DNA from: an uncultured Eubacteriaceae bacterium
Lineage (GTDB): Bacteria > Bacillota > Clostridia > Oscillospirales > Acutalibacteraceae
Direction of reading: 5' to 3'
Length of the DNA stretch: 5,058 nucleotides
Assembly: GCA_937905915.1 (NCBI GenBank)
Contig: CALCVR010000273.1
Span: 1 to 5,058, forward strand
Part shown: in pieces, positions 1 to 5,058 of the stretch
How positions within the stretch are numbered: position 1 is the first letter of the stretch
Layout of the letters: every line of letters begins with the position of its first letter
The notes under the pieces: generated by a model
Seen by the model: the letters and a program-made list of their open reading frames with translations, nothing else
Database searches by the model: none
What the model was told of the DNA's origin: nothing
Program-made: the position numbers and the translations under genes

Positions 1-623
1 ATAAGAGCCGGCACAAAGGCGCTGCCTTCCAACATTTTGTAAGCGGCGCCAAAGACAAATTCACCGGCAAGATTAAAGAGAACAGCCGCTCCAGAAGCCA
101 CCACCACGCTAAAAGCGGCGGCGCTGAGCTTGCGGGAAAGAACCGCTAGAACCACCAAAAATCCGGCGAAGAGCAGCAACCCCACCCGGAGGGCTGGGAT
201 AAAAGCACTTTGTGCCGAAGGAACCGGCAAAAAGACAAACAGAAAAATAGACAAAAGCAAGCTGGCGCCGGCAAAGATGAGAAGACCAGCAACCGGTTTC
301 GTTTTCCGCTTGGATAGGGCGCGAAAACTAGCGCCCGCAATCAGGCCAATAAAGAATTTTAACACGATGGTTTTCGGGGATGTATACAAATACCCAGTGG
401 TGATATCCGAAAGCCCCATGCCAATGGAACCGGCCAATCCGCCTCCAACGCCGCCGTACAACAATGCACATAGGATTACCAACAAATTGCCCACATGCAA
501 AAACGGATCCCCAACCGGGGCGGGAATAGGAATGCGGAAGATGGGGAGCAAAGCCAAATAACACAGAGCGGCAAATACTCCAACAATGGCTAAATTCTTT
601 AATTTATCAGAGGAACGAGCCAT
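1..623 (-). CDS. ECF transporter S component (substrate-binding membrane subunit), partial at C-terminus
   Basis: Reading leftward from ATG at 623-621, an open frame of 207 codons continues past the window edge, so the C-terminus is missing. The product is a very hydrophobic integral membrane protein. Near residues 30-75 it carries the pattern typical of the riboflavin/HmpT-like ECF S-component family (Pfam ECF-ribofla_trS): IPIPAPVGDPFLHVGNLL, then a Gly-rich LYGGVGGGLAGSIGMGLSD, then TGYLYTSPKT before another helix. Such proteins bind a vitamin or similar micronutrient in the membrane and are powered by a shared EcfA/A'/T module, which is not in this window, so this looks like a group II (solitary) S component. 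Family members are usually about 170-210 residues, so little should be missing. The start is supported by AGAGGTG (633-627 on the minus strand) a few bases upstream. The substrate cannot be read from sequence alone: no riboswitch or biosynthetic neighbour is visible. Confidence 0.85.
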   Translation of the reverse strand, partial: MARSSDKLKNLAIVGVFAALCYLALLPIFRIPIPAPVGDPFLHVGNLLVILCALLYGGVGGGLAGSIGMGLSDITTGYLYTSPKTIVLKFFIGLIAGASFRALSKRKTKPVAGLLIFAGASLLLSIFLFVFLPVPSAQSAFIPALRVGLLLFAGFLVVLAVLSRKLSAAAFSVVVASGAAVLFNLAGEFVFGAAYKMLEGSAFVPAL

Positions 624-656
624 GAAAACACCTCTCTTTTTGTCGTTACAACTCTT

Positions 657-685
657 ATTATAGCATAAAACTGGGAAGTTTATAA
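657..685 (-). promoter_or_regulatory. Promoter for the ECF S-component gene
   Basis: On the minus strand there is a perfect TATAAT (662-657) preceded by TG-C, giving an extended -10 box. A weak -35 (TTATAA, 685-680, 4 of 6 matches to consensus) lies 17 bases upstream. The predicted start near 650 leaves a leader of only about 27 bases before the ATG, just enough for the ribosome site and too short for a riboswitch. Confidence 0.7.
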
Positions 686-720
686 ACACAAATAATGACA
701 AATGGTAAAATGAAAAGCGG

Positions 721-749
721 TTGTAAAACCAGATGGGTCCGTTTATAAT
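721..749 (+). promoter_or_regulatory. Promoter for the MPN-like/LysM gene
   Basis: TTGTAA (721-726) and a perfect TATAAT (744-749) are separated by exactly 17 bases. Transcription should start near 756. The -35 overlaps a small dyad, GGTT-N4-AACC (719-730). The promoter points away from the minus-strand promoter at 657-685, with about 35 bases between the two -35 boxes, so a single regulator could reach both. It also covers the in-frame ATG codons at 733 and 748, which therefore cannot be starts on this transcript. Confidence 0.7.
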
Positions 750-780
750 GAGAAGAAAGAGAAGGAGAGAGGGTGAAAAA

Positions 781-1953
781 ATGGCGGGTATGGTTCCAAA
801 AGGGATGGTTGCCCAATCTGTGGGTAGAACAAAAGACGACCATCTCCCTCTCTATTTGCAAAAAAAGATACTCAAAAAAATCATGCGATGGGCCACCGAA
901 CACCATAATTTCTGCGCCATTCTCTATGGCGCTTATGAACAAAAGGAAGGCGTCATCATCAGTGGGGCTTGCCGTGTCAAAAAGGCCCAGAAAAAAATGG
1001 GCCATCTGATTTTTACCGGCAGGACTTGGAGGGACATCAAAGAACAGAAAAAGGATCACTATCCTAGGCTGGACCTGGTCGGGATTTGTGTTGTCCAAAA
1101 GGGAAAAGGCTGTGAAATTCCACCGGATATTGTTACCATCGCCCAGGGCCATTTTCATGAAGAGTGGCAGACTATTCTGGTTGTGGATTCAAGCAATTGG
1201 AAATGCTGCTTTTACCAGTGGAACGGGATGGGGCTCAAGCCTGCTGGAGGATATTATCTGCTGAAAAAACAAGAGGAAGAAAAAACTTCCTCTGACCCTG
1301 TGCAGAGGCCGAGGCCTGTCTCTTTGCAAAAAGAATCCTCTGGTCTTGCCCCTGAAACACAAGAAAAAGAGGATGCAACTTCCCCGGAGGCAGCCACTTC
1401 TCGTCTGGACGATAGGAAACAGTTGCCGTCCATCCCAAAGGAATTGGTGGATGAGATCCGCTCTTATGGGAGAAGGGTTCGCTTTCTTACGGCTCTGGTG
1501 ACCGTTATGTTTGTGGCGCTGGTGGGGACAGGAGCCTTCTTAGGGATCCGTCAATCCACCATGTCTCAGCCGGTCTGGGCGCAGCAAGCTCAGCTGGAGG
1601 GACGGATTGCACAATTGGAGGACAAGTCCCAAAAGGATGGTGCAGTAGACGATCAAATGAGTCGGTTAAAACAACAATTGTCCGACCTGGAAGGAAAAAC
1701 AAAAGAGCAGTCGGGACTTATTGATGAGCTCTCCCGTCAAGTGGAGGAACTGGAGCAGCAGCTTGCACAGCCGTCCAGCGAGGCGCAGACTTTGTTGCCC
1801 GACCATCATGTAGTTCAACCGGGGGAGACGCTGACCTCCATCTCCATTCAATATTTTGGAACGCCGGATAAGGCCTATTATCTGGCTGCCATCAATGGTA
1901 TTCAGGATCCCAATGTGGTAAGGGCGGGAATGGTACTCCGCCTTTCGGAATAA
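781..1953 (+). CDS. Type II membrane protein: degenerate JAB/MPN-like domain, coiled coil, C-terminal LysM
   Basis: This is a 390-residue protein. Residues about 22-162 look like a JAB/MPN fold by pattern: an N-terminal helix, CAILYGAYEQ, VIISG, then LDLVGICVVQ...IPPD and TILVVDSSNWKCCFYQW. Residues 163-232 are a charged, Pro-rich linker. One membrane helix spans about 234-256, preceded by RRVR, which predicts an inside N-terminus. Residues 264-330 are Gln/Glu/Leu-rich coiled coil. Residues 343-389 are a LysM domain (HHVVQPGETLTSIS, then INGIQDPNVVRAGMVLRL), which in known families binds peptidoglycan or chitin-type glycans. I infer a cytosolic MPN-like part tied to an outside wall-binding part. 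The metal-binding HxH of active JAB proteases is not visible (V104 and Q106 by my alignment), though D116 fits the conserved Asp. ATG 781 is chosen because it follows a GGAG/GAGGGTG-type ribosome site (763-774) and because upstream ATGs lie inside the promoter. LysM and the helix are secure; the MPN call is tentative. Confidence 0.8.
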   Translation: MAGMVPKGMVAQSVGRTKDDHLPLYLQKKILKKIMRWATEHHNFCAILYGAYEQKEGVIISGACRVKKAQKKMGHLIFTGRTWRDIKEQKKDHYPRLDLVGICVVQKGKGCEIPPDIVTIAQGHFHEEWQTILVVDSSNWKCCFYQWNGMGLKPAGGYYLLKKQEEEKTSSDPVQRPRPVSLQKESSGLAPETQEKEDATSPEAATSRLDDRKQLPSIPKELVDEIRSYGRRVRFLTALVTVMFVALVGTGAFLGIRQSTMSQPVWAQQAQLEGRIAQLEDKSQKDGAVDDQMSRLKQQLSDLEGKTKEQSGLIDELSRQVEELEQQLAQPSSEAQTLLPDHHVVQPGETLTSISIQYFGTPDKAYYLAAINGIQDPNVVRAGMVLRLSE

Positions 1954-2006
1954 AAAAAGCCATTCTGTTTCTGTGGGTCAATCTCATGAAACAGAATGGC
2001 TTTTTT
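1953..2006. terminator. Bidirectional intrinsic terminator between convergent genes
   Basis: A 19-bp perfect inverted repeat has arms 1953-1971 and 1988-2006 around a 16-base loop. Each arm contains GCCATTCTGTTTC or its complement, flanked by A6 on the left and T6 on the right, so a U tract follows the stem on both strands. The left arm overlaps the last base of the stop codon of the upstream plus-strand gene, and the MATE gene ends at 2026 on the other strand, so one hairpin appears to serve both. Confidence 0.92.
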
Positions 2007-2025
2007 GTTTTATAGGCTGGAGACT

Positions 2026-3396
2026 TTACGCACCTTCCAAATTAGGAGCAGGTTCTTCTATTTGGTCACGAGTGACGTTTTTAATCCACTTTTTGCTGCG
2101 CACTCGCCAGATTCCTAGGATGGTCTTTGGAATTTCTTCCAGATTTAAAAGAATCATGACAGCTGTCACGCCCCACTGGAAAACATAGCCGCCTAAGAAC
2201 CCCAGCAAAACGGAAAACCACAGATTTCCCGCATCCAGGATGAGGCTGAACCGGGTATCTCCACCGCCTCGCATGATCCCCACGATGGTGGTACAGGTGA
2301 TGGACTTGAAAAAGGTTGTAATGGACAATACAATAAGCATCATGCGGAGATATTCGCTGGCCAGGGGGGATAAGACGTAGAGCGAGAAAATAAGGGGCAT
2401 ACACACTAAAATCAAAATGGCCCCAAAAGCTCCAACCGCTAAGGATAGGATCAAAAGGGTACCGGCGGCGTTGCCGGCCTGTTCCTGCTCACCGGCGCCG
2501 ATGTATTTGCCGATGATGACGGCCGATGCATTGGAGACGCCAAACATCACCACGGTGGAAAGCTGCATGACTACATAGGCGATGGCATATGCGGCGACAG
2601 CTTCTCCGTTTAGATGGCCTAGGATAACCGAGTGCATAGAGATTCCTAAACCATACAAACATTCGTTTGCCAGCACCGGCCCTGAGTAACGGATAAAATC
2701 GTGGAAGAGATCTTTACTTCTCTTACACAGATCGGAGAGTTTAAAGCGAACCGTTTTGTTGATGCGCAAGGCAAAGGTCAAAGTCAGCACAACCTCTACA
2801 AACCGGGAGACAGTGGTACCGATAGCGGCGCCGGCGGTCCCCATCTGAGCAGGGCCAAAAATTAAAATGGAATTGATCACCACGTTGATGACGAAAGAGA
2901 TGCTGTAGATGCACATAGGTACCATGACCTTCTCCACGCTGCGGATGATATTCAGATAGGTAACGGTGACGGCGGAGAAAATATATGACCCACCCACAAT
3001 GCGGAGATAAGGGATTCCCTGGGCGATGATCTCTTGGTCGGAAGTGAAGATGGAGAGCACTTTATCCGGCATGGTCACAGTGCAGACGGAGAATACCACA
3101 GCAACCATCAAAGCATACCGGATGGCCATACCCAAGATGCGCCGGATGGTTTGCGTATCCCCTTTTCCCCAGTATTGGGCTGTGAGCACCGACGCCCCTG
3201 ATGAGATGCCGAACAGCACCAGTGTCAGCAAAAAGAAGGGCTGGTTACCTAGGGATGCGCCGGCCAACGCCTTTTCACTGACCCGGCCTAACATCAAAGT
3301 GTCACACATTCCTACGCCTACGTTAATCAGATTCTGTACCGCCATGGGGAGAACCAAGCCGAACACCATGCGGTAAAATGACTTTTCTCGAATCAA
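2026..3396 (-). CDS. MATE-family multidrug/toxin efflux transporter
   Basis: This 456-residue protein is full length for the MATE family, with about 12 membrane helices in two homologous halves. MATE proteins export cationic drugs, toxins or metabolites in exchange for Na+ or H+. Family patterns are clear: LVLPMAVQNLINVGVGMCDTLMLG in helix 1 (residues 14-37, with D32), GASVLTAQYWGKGD after helix 2 (67-80), and GIMRGGGDTRFSLILDAG in the second half (373-390). The C-terminal tail from about 433 is charged and probably cytosolic. The family start pattern (short charged stretch, then SFYRM, then helix 1) fits initiation at TTG 3396-3394. No in-frame ATG lies upstream before the stop; the nearest internal ATG (residue 10) would trim the usual N-terminal tail. 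AAGGCG at 3411-3406 is an imperfect ribosome site, 9 bases from the TTG. The gene stands alone with its own promoter and terminator. The substrate cannot be predicted, and no regulator is adjacent. Confidence 0.93.
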   Translation of the reverse strand: MIREKSFYRMVFGLVLPMAVQNLINVGVGMCDTLMLGRVSEKALAGASLGNQPFFLLTLVLFGISSGASVLTAQYWGKGDTQTIRRILGMAIRYALMVAVVFSVCTVTMPDKVLSIFTSDQEIIAQGIPYLRIVGGSYIFSAVTVTYLNIIRSVEKVMVPMCIYSISFVINVVINSILIFGPAQMGTAGAAIGTTVSRFVEVVLTLTFALRINKTVRFKLSDLCKRSKDLFHDFIRYSGPVLANECLYGLGISMHSVILGHLNGEAVAAYAIAYVVMQLSTVVMFGVSNASAVIIGKYIGAGEQEQAGNAAGTLLILSLAVGAFGAILILVCMPLIFSLYVLSPLASEYLRMMLIVLSITTFFKSITCTTIVGIMRGGGDTRFSLILDAGNLWFSVLLGFLGGYVFQWGVTAVMILLNLEEIPKTILGIWRVRSKKWIKNVTRDQIEEPAPNLEGA

Positions 3397-3422
3397 ACAA
3401 TCACACGCCTTATCATAGTCAT
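3393..3422 (-). CDS. Possible 9-codon leader ORF overlapping the MATE start
   Basis: On the minus strand, ATG at 3422-3420 opens a 9-codon frame (MTMIRRVIV) that stops at TGA 3395-3393. The stop overlaps the TTG start of the MATE gene in the four bases TTGA. The leader has a better ribosome site (TGGAG at 3432-3428, 5 bases from the ATG) than the transporter itself. This arrangement is typical of translational coupling, in which ribosomes ending the leader restart on the next gene. No function of the peptide is implied. The frame is short and may be chance. Confidence 0.4.
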   Translation of the reverse strand: MTMIRRVIV

Positions 3423-3477
3423 ATTCACTCCAAGGATCCCGATGCGAAAGGGCTGCATTCCTTCACGAAGTTTTAAT

Positions 3478-3506
3478 ATTATAACAAAAAAAGCCATAAG
3501 ATGCAA
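3478..3506 (-). promoter_or_regulatory. Promoter for the MATE gene
   Basis: The minus strand has a perfect TATAAT (3483-3478) with an upstream TG-T, giving an extended -10. TTGCAT (3506-3501) sits 17 bases further upstream as a weak -35. Transcription should begin near 3471, giving a leader of about 75 bases that includes the small ORF at 3422-3393. Confidence 0.7.
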
Positions 3507-3535
3507 TGAAATGACATGCGTATCCTCTGCCTTTA

Positions 3536-3544
3536 TGGTATACT
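3536..3544 (+). promoter_or_regulatory. Extended -10 promoter for the DUF6440-like gene
   Basis: TGGTATACT places a TG-N motif directly before TATACT (3539-3544). No good -35 is found at 17 bases; ATGACA at 3511-3516 is close to consensus but 22 bases away. An extended -10 can work without a strong -35. The predicted start near 3551 fits a leader of about 47 bases. Confidence 0.55.
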
Positions 3545-3552
3545 TTCCGAAA

Positions 3553-3568
3553 GGGGACTACCGTCCCC
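3553..3568 (+). other. Small GC-rich hairpin at the 5' end of the DUF6440-like mRNA
   Basis: GGGGAC (3553-3558) and GTCCCC (3563-3568) form a perfect 6-bp stem with a TACC tetraloop. It lies within a few bases of the predicted transcript start and well before the ribosome site at 3582-3586. A 5'-terminal stem of this kind can protect mRNA from decay. There is no T tract after it, so it is not a terminator. Confidence 0.5.
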
Positions 3569-3597
3569 AAAACAATAGGACAGGAGATGTTTTTTTG

Positions 3598-3765
3598 ATG
3601 TCTGAAAAACAAAAGCGATTTGAAGTATCCTATTCTCAAGGACTCAATTTCTCCGTGCTGGTGGACCGGCAGACAGGGGTGAATTATTTGATGGTCAGTA
3701 CAGGAATTACTCCTTTGCTGGATGCAGAGGGAAAACCCGTTGTTACTTTAGTAGAAAATAAGTAA
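3598..3765 (+). CDS. Small DUF6440-like protein (55 residues)
   Basis: This short soluble protein has no signal peptide or membrane segment. The sequence reads as one compact unit: KRFEVSYSQG, a strand NFSVLVD, then RQTGVNYLMVSTGITPLLDAEGKPV. The pattern VLVD-x-x-TGVNYL followed by G-x-TPLLD-x-x-GKPV matches my recollection of the DUF6440 family, small Firmicutes proteins of about this length with no assigned biochemical role. The ATG at 3598 is preceded by AGGAG (3582-3586) with an 11-base gap, slightly long. An earlier ATG at 3587 stops after three codons. A longer in-frame reading from 3442 would cross both promoters and lacks a ribosome site. The gene is a single transcription unit bounded by an extended -10 promoter and a strong terminator. 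Its function is unknown. Confidence 0.8.
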   Translation: MSEKQKRFEVSYSQGLNFSVLVDRQTGVNYLMVSTGITPLLDAEGKPVVTLVENK

Positions 3766-3788
3766 ATAGAAACTATTTTATTACGCCT

Positions 3789-3824
3789 AAAAGACGGTTG
3801 CCCTCGAAAAGGCAACCGTCTTTT
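3789..3824 (+). terminator. Intrinsic terminator after the DUF6440-like gene
   Basis: A 14-bp perfect stem has arms 3789-3802 (AAAAGACGGTTGCC) and 3811-3824 around an 8-base loop, ending in TTTT. It begins 23 bases after the stop codon. The A-rich left flank would also give a short U tract on the minus strand, but no minus-strand gene ends here. Confidence 0.92.
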
Positions 3825-3892
3825 CTATGATGCAAAGTGGCTGTTCTCTCTTGTATTGTTTCATAAAAATGTGGATAATCACTAAAAAGATC

Positions 3893-3921
3893 TTTTCATG
3901 GCACAAAGGGGATGCTATACT
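3893..3921 (+). promoter_or_regulatory. Promoter for the YitT-family gene
   Basis: TTTTCA (3893-3898, 4 of 6 matches) and TATACT (3916-3921) are 17 bases apart, and the -10 is extended by TG-C. The predicted start near 3928 gives a leader of about 45 bases. This also argues against translation from the upstream in-frame ATG codons at 3827 and 3830. Confidence 0.65.
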
Positions 3922-3973
3922 AAACCTAGGCATTCTCTTTGAAGCCAATAGGGAGAAAAGGAGGGATTTCTTT

Positions 3974-4837
3974 GTGAAAAACCAAAAGGCAAAATCCATT
4001 GCAAAACAGTATTTTCTCATCACAATCAGTACCTTGATTCTAGCGGCTGGAACCTACTTTTTTAAGTTCCCCAATAATTTTACCTTTGGCGGCGTTACCG
4101 GCTTATCGGTCGTGATCGGCAGGGCGCTTCCCATCATCAGCCCTAGTACAGCCAACCTCATCCTCAATGTCTTATTGCTCATTGTGGGTTTTGCTTTCTT
4201 AGGGAAAAACTTTGGGATTATGACGGTCTATGCCAGTATGCTGCTGTCTTTTTCGCTCTCAGCACTGGAAGTGGTGTATCCCATGGACAAGCCCCTTACT
4301 GATGACCCCATGCTGGAGTTGGTATTCGCAGTTTTGCTGCCGGCTTTTGGCTCAGCCCTTCTCTTCAATATCGGCGCCTCCAGCGGTGGAACCGACATTG
4401 TGGCTATGATCCTCAAAAAGTACACCAGTGTGGACATTGGTCGAGCCCTCCTGTTAAGCGATCTGCTGATTACGCTGTCAGCCTTCCTGCTGTTTGACAT
4501 CAAGACAGTTTTGTTCTCTTTGCTTGGCTTGTTCGCCAAATCCCTCGTGGTGGATAGCGTCATTGAAAACATTAATATGTGCAAGTACTTTAACGTGGTG
4601 TGTTCCAATCCAGAGCCTATTTGTGGATATATTGTGGAAAAGCTGCGCCGCAGCGCCACCATCTGCGAAGCAAAAGGCGCTTTTTCTCACGATCAGAAAT
4701 ATATTATTTTTACCGCTATGAAACGGTATCAGGCAGTTCAGCTGCGCCAATTCATTAAGCATGTGGAACCAGGCGCCTTTATCCTCATCTCCAATACCAG
4801 TGAAATCATTGGCAAAGGTTTTAATAACGGCGGTTAA
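3974..4837 (+). CDS. YitT family membrane protein with C-terminal DUF2179 domain
   Basis: This is a 287-residue protein beginning at GTG 3974, with a strong AGGAGG (3959-3964) 9 bases upstream. The frame stays open back to 3827, but that stretch contains the promoter and the tail of the preceding terminator. About six hydrophobic segments follow: roughly 14-31, 38-52, 59-76, 82-101, 114-134 and 157-193. Two related Gly motifs, FTFGGVTGLSVV (36-47) and NIGASSGGTDIV (132-143), mark the internal duplication typical of YitT/DUF161 proteins. Residues about 205-283 form a soluble DUF2179 domain (CKYFNVVCSNPEPICGYI to LISNTSEIIGKGF), probably cytosolic. Length and order match the family. The family is widespread in Firmicutes, often in several copies, and is presumed to act in transport, but no substrate is established to my knowledge. 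The gene is monocistronic, with its own promoter and terminator, so context gives no clue to function. Confidence 0.92.
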   Translation: MKNQKAKSIAKQYFLITISTLILAAGTYFFKFPNNFTFGGVTGLSVVIGRALPIISPSTANLILNVLLLIVGFAFLGKNFGIMTVYASMLLSFSLSALEVVYPMDKPLTDDPMLELVFAVLLPAFGSALLFNIGASSGGTDIVAMILKKYTSVDIGRALLLSDLLITLSAFLLFDIKTVLFSLLGLFAKSLVVDSVIENINMCKYFNVVCSNPEPICGYIVEKLRRSATICEAKGAFSHDQKYIIFTAMKRYQAVQLRQFIKHVEPGAFILISNTSEIIGKGFNNGG

Positions 4838-4856
4838 GGATAAAGATCTTTGTTTG

Positions 4857-4886
4857 ACCGGCAGGCATATTTGCTTGCCGGTTTTT
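4857..4886 (+). terminator. Intrinsic terminator after the YitT-family gene
   Basis: An 11-bp stem (4857-4867 with 4872-4882) contains one G-U wobble and has a TATT loop. It is followed by T4 and a further T-rich run. It starts 20 bases after the stop codon. Confidence 0.9.
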
Positions 4887-4944
4887 CTTATATCGTATAG
4901 TCGAAAGAAAAATTAGAAAAGAACCCTTCTGATTGACAAAAAAC

Positions 4945-4973
4945 TTGAAACTTTTGAATTTCAGCATTATAAT
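4945..4973 (+). promoter_or_regulatory. Near-consensus promoter for the right-edge gene
   Basis: TTGAAA (4945-4950, 5 of 6) and a perfect TATAAT (4968-4973) are separated by 17 bases, the best housekeeping-type promoter in the window. A perfect TTGACA at 4933-4938 lies 29 bases from this -10 and has no -10 of its own at 17 bases, so it is probably not used. Confidence 0.85.
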
Positions 4974-4982
4974 ATCGATATT
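4971..4982. promoter_or_regulatory. 12-bp palindrome at the transcription start, candidate operator
   Basis: AATATCGATATT is a perfect palindrome that overlaps the end of the -10 box and covers the expected start site near 4980. A protein bound here would block polymerase. No known operator consensus is matched with confidence, and AT-rich sequence makes short palindromes fairly common. Confidence 0.4.
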
Positions 4983-5005
4983 CAATAAATAAAGGGGGCA
5001 ATACG

Positions 5006-5058
5006 ATGGAAAACATCTATTCCACGTTGATTCTTCTATTGGCGGCATTGCTTTTTCT
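5006..5058 (+). CDS. N-terminus of a membrane or exported protein, cut by the window edge
   Basis: Only 17 codons are visible: MENIYSTLILLLAALLF. The ATG at 5006 follows AAAGGGGG (4991-4998) with a 7-base gap, and a near-consensus promoter lies upstream, so the start is well supported. The short polar head followed at once by a strongly hydrophobic stretch without Lys or Arg suggests the first helix of a polytopic membrane protein rather than a classical signal peptide, which usually has basic residues first. Cation:proton antiporters can begin this way, but too little is present to name a family. Confidence 0.7.
   Translation, partial: MENIYSTLILLLAALLF

Noticed and set aside
130..561. 143-codon plus-strand open frame opposite the ECF S component
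   Set aside because: It is a Pro/Lys/Arg-rich shadow of a hydrophobic minus-strand gene, without a ribosome site.
773..1009. GTG-started frame in +2 register (MKKWRVWFQ...) with the same ribosome site as the LysM gene
   Set aside because: It starts 8 bases before the true ATG but ends after 78 residues with an Arg/Lys/Ser-rich, non-domain sequence; the overlapping frame carries the clear membrane and LysM pattern.
658..1158. 166-codon minus-strand open frame opposite the LysM gene
   Set aside because: It has no ribosome site, runs antisense to the better-supported gene and would cross both divergent promoters. The composition looks like a complement shadow.
3553..3568. GGGGAC/GTCCCC hairpin as a terminator or attenuator
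   Set aside because: No T tract follows the stem, and the next bases are AAAACAATAGG, so intrinsic termination is unlikely.
3442..3597. In-frame N-terminal extension of the DUF6440-like gene
   Set aside because: It crosses the MATE and DUF6440 promoters and has no ribosome site before ATG 3442; the 55-residue product already matches a complete domain.
3827..3973. 49-codon N-terminal extension of the YitT-family protein
   Set aside because: It begins in the tail of a terminator and contains the gene's own promoter; GTG 3974 has a strong AGGAGG and gives the family's normal length.
4228..4662. Minus-strand open frames opposite the YitT-family gene, including those at 4478-4762
   Set aside because: They lack ribosome sites and show no family pattern, while the plus-strand frame is complete and recognisable.
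4821..5048. 75-codon minus-strand frame across the right-hand intergenic region
   Set aside because: It runs through a terminator and a near-consensus promoter, has no good ribosome site, and overlaps the start of the edge gene.

Overview
The window looks like chromosomal DNA from a low- to mid-GC Gram-positive bacterium, most likely an anaerobic Firmicute of the Clostridia (Oscillospiraceae/Lachnospiraceae-like). The reasons are purine-rich Shine-Dalgarno sites, several TG-extended -10 boxes, U-tract hairpin terminators, GTG and TTG starts, and the gene families present (ECF S component, YitT/DUF2179, DUF6440, MATE, LysM). This is inference from style and content; there is no marker gene for a firm assignment. 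I see no CRISPR array, tRNA, rRNA or mobile element.

Layout, left to right. (1) 1-623, minus strand: an ECF-transporter S component whose C-terminus runs off the left edge. (2) 624-780: a divergent promoter region. (3) 781-1953, plus strand: a one-pass membrane protein with an N-terminal domain resembling a catalytically degenerate JAB/MPN fold, a charged linker, one membrane helix, a coiled coil and a C-terminal LysM. (4) 1953-2006: one long hairpin that probably terminates transcription in both directions between convergent genes. (5) 2026-3396, minus strand: a complete MATE-family exporter that appears to start at TTG, preceded by a possible 9-codon leader ORF. (6) 3397-3597: a second divergent promoter region. 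(7) 3598-3765, plus strand: a 55-residue DUF6440-like protein, followed by a strong terminator. (8) 3974-4837, plus strand: a YitT-family membrane protein with a C-terminal DUF2179 domain, then a terminator. (9) 4887-5005: a near-consensus promoter with a 12-bp palindrome at the expected transcription start, driving a gene of which only the first 17 codons are visible.

The genes seem to be separate single-gene transcription units: every gene with its upstream side in view has its own promoter-like sequence, and the four complete genes each have a terminator just downstream. I see no operon and no shared pathway. The common theme is the cell envelope (vitamin uptake, export, a LysM protein, YitT). 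The most unusual item is the MPN-like/LysM transmembrane protein. The rest is ordinary core-genome content with a few regulatory details worth checking.
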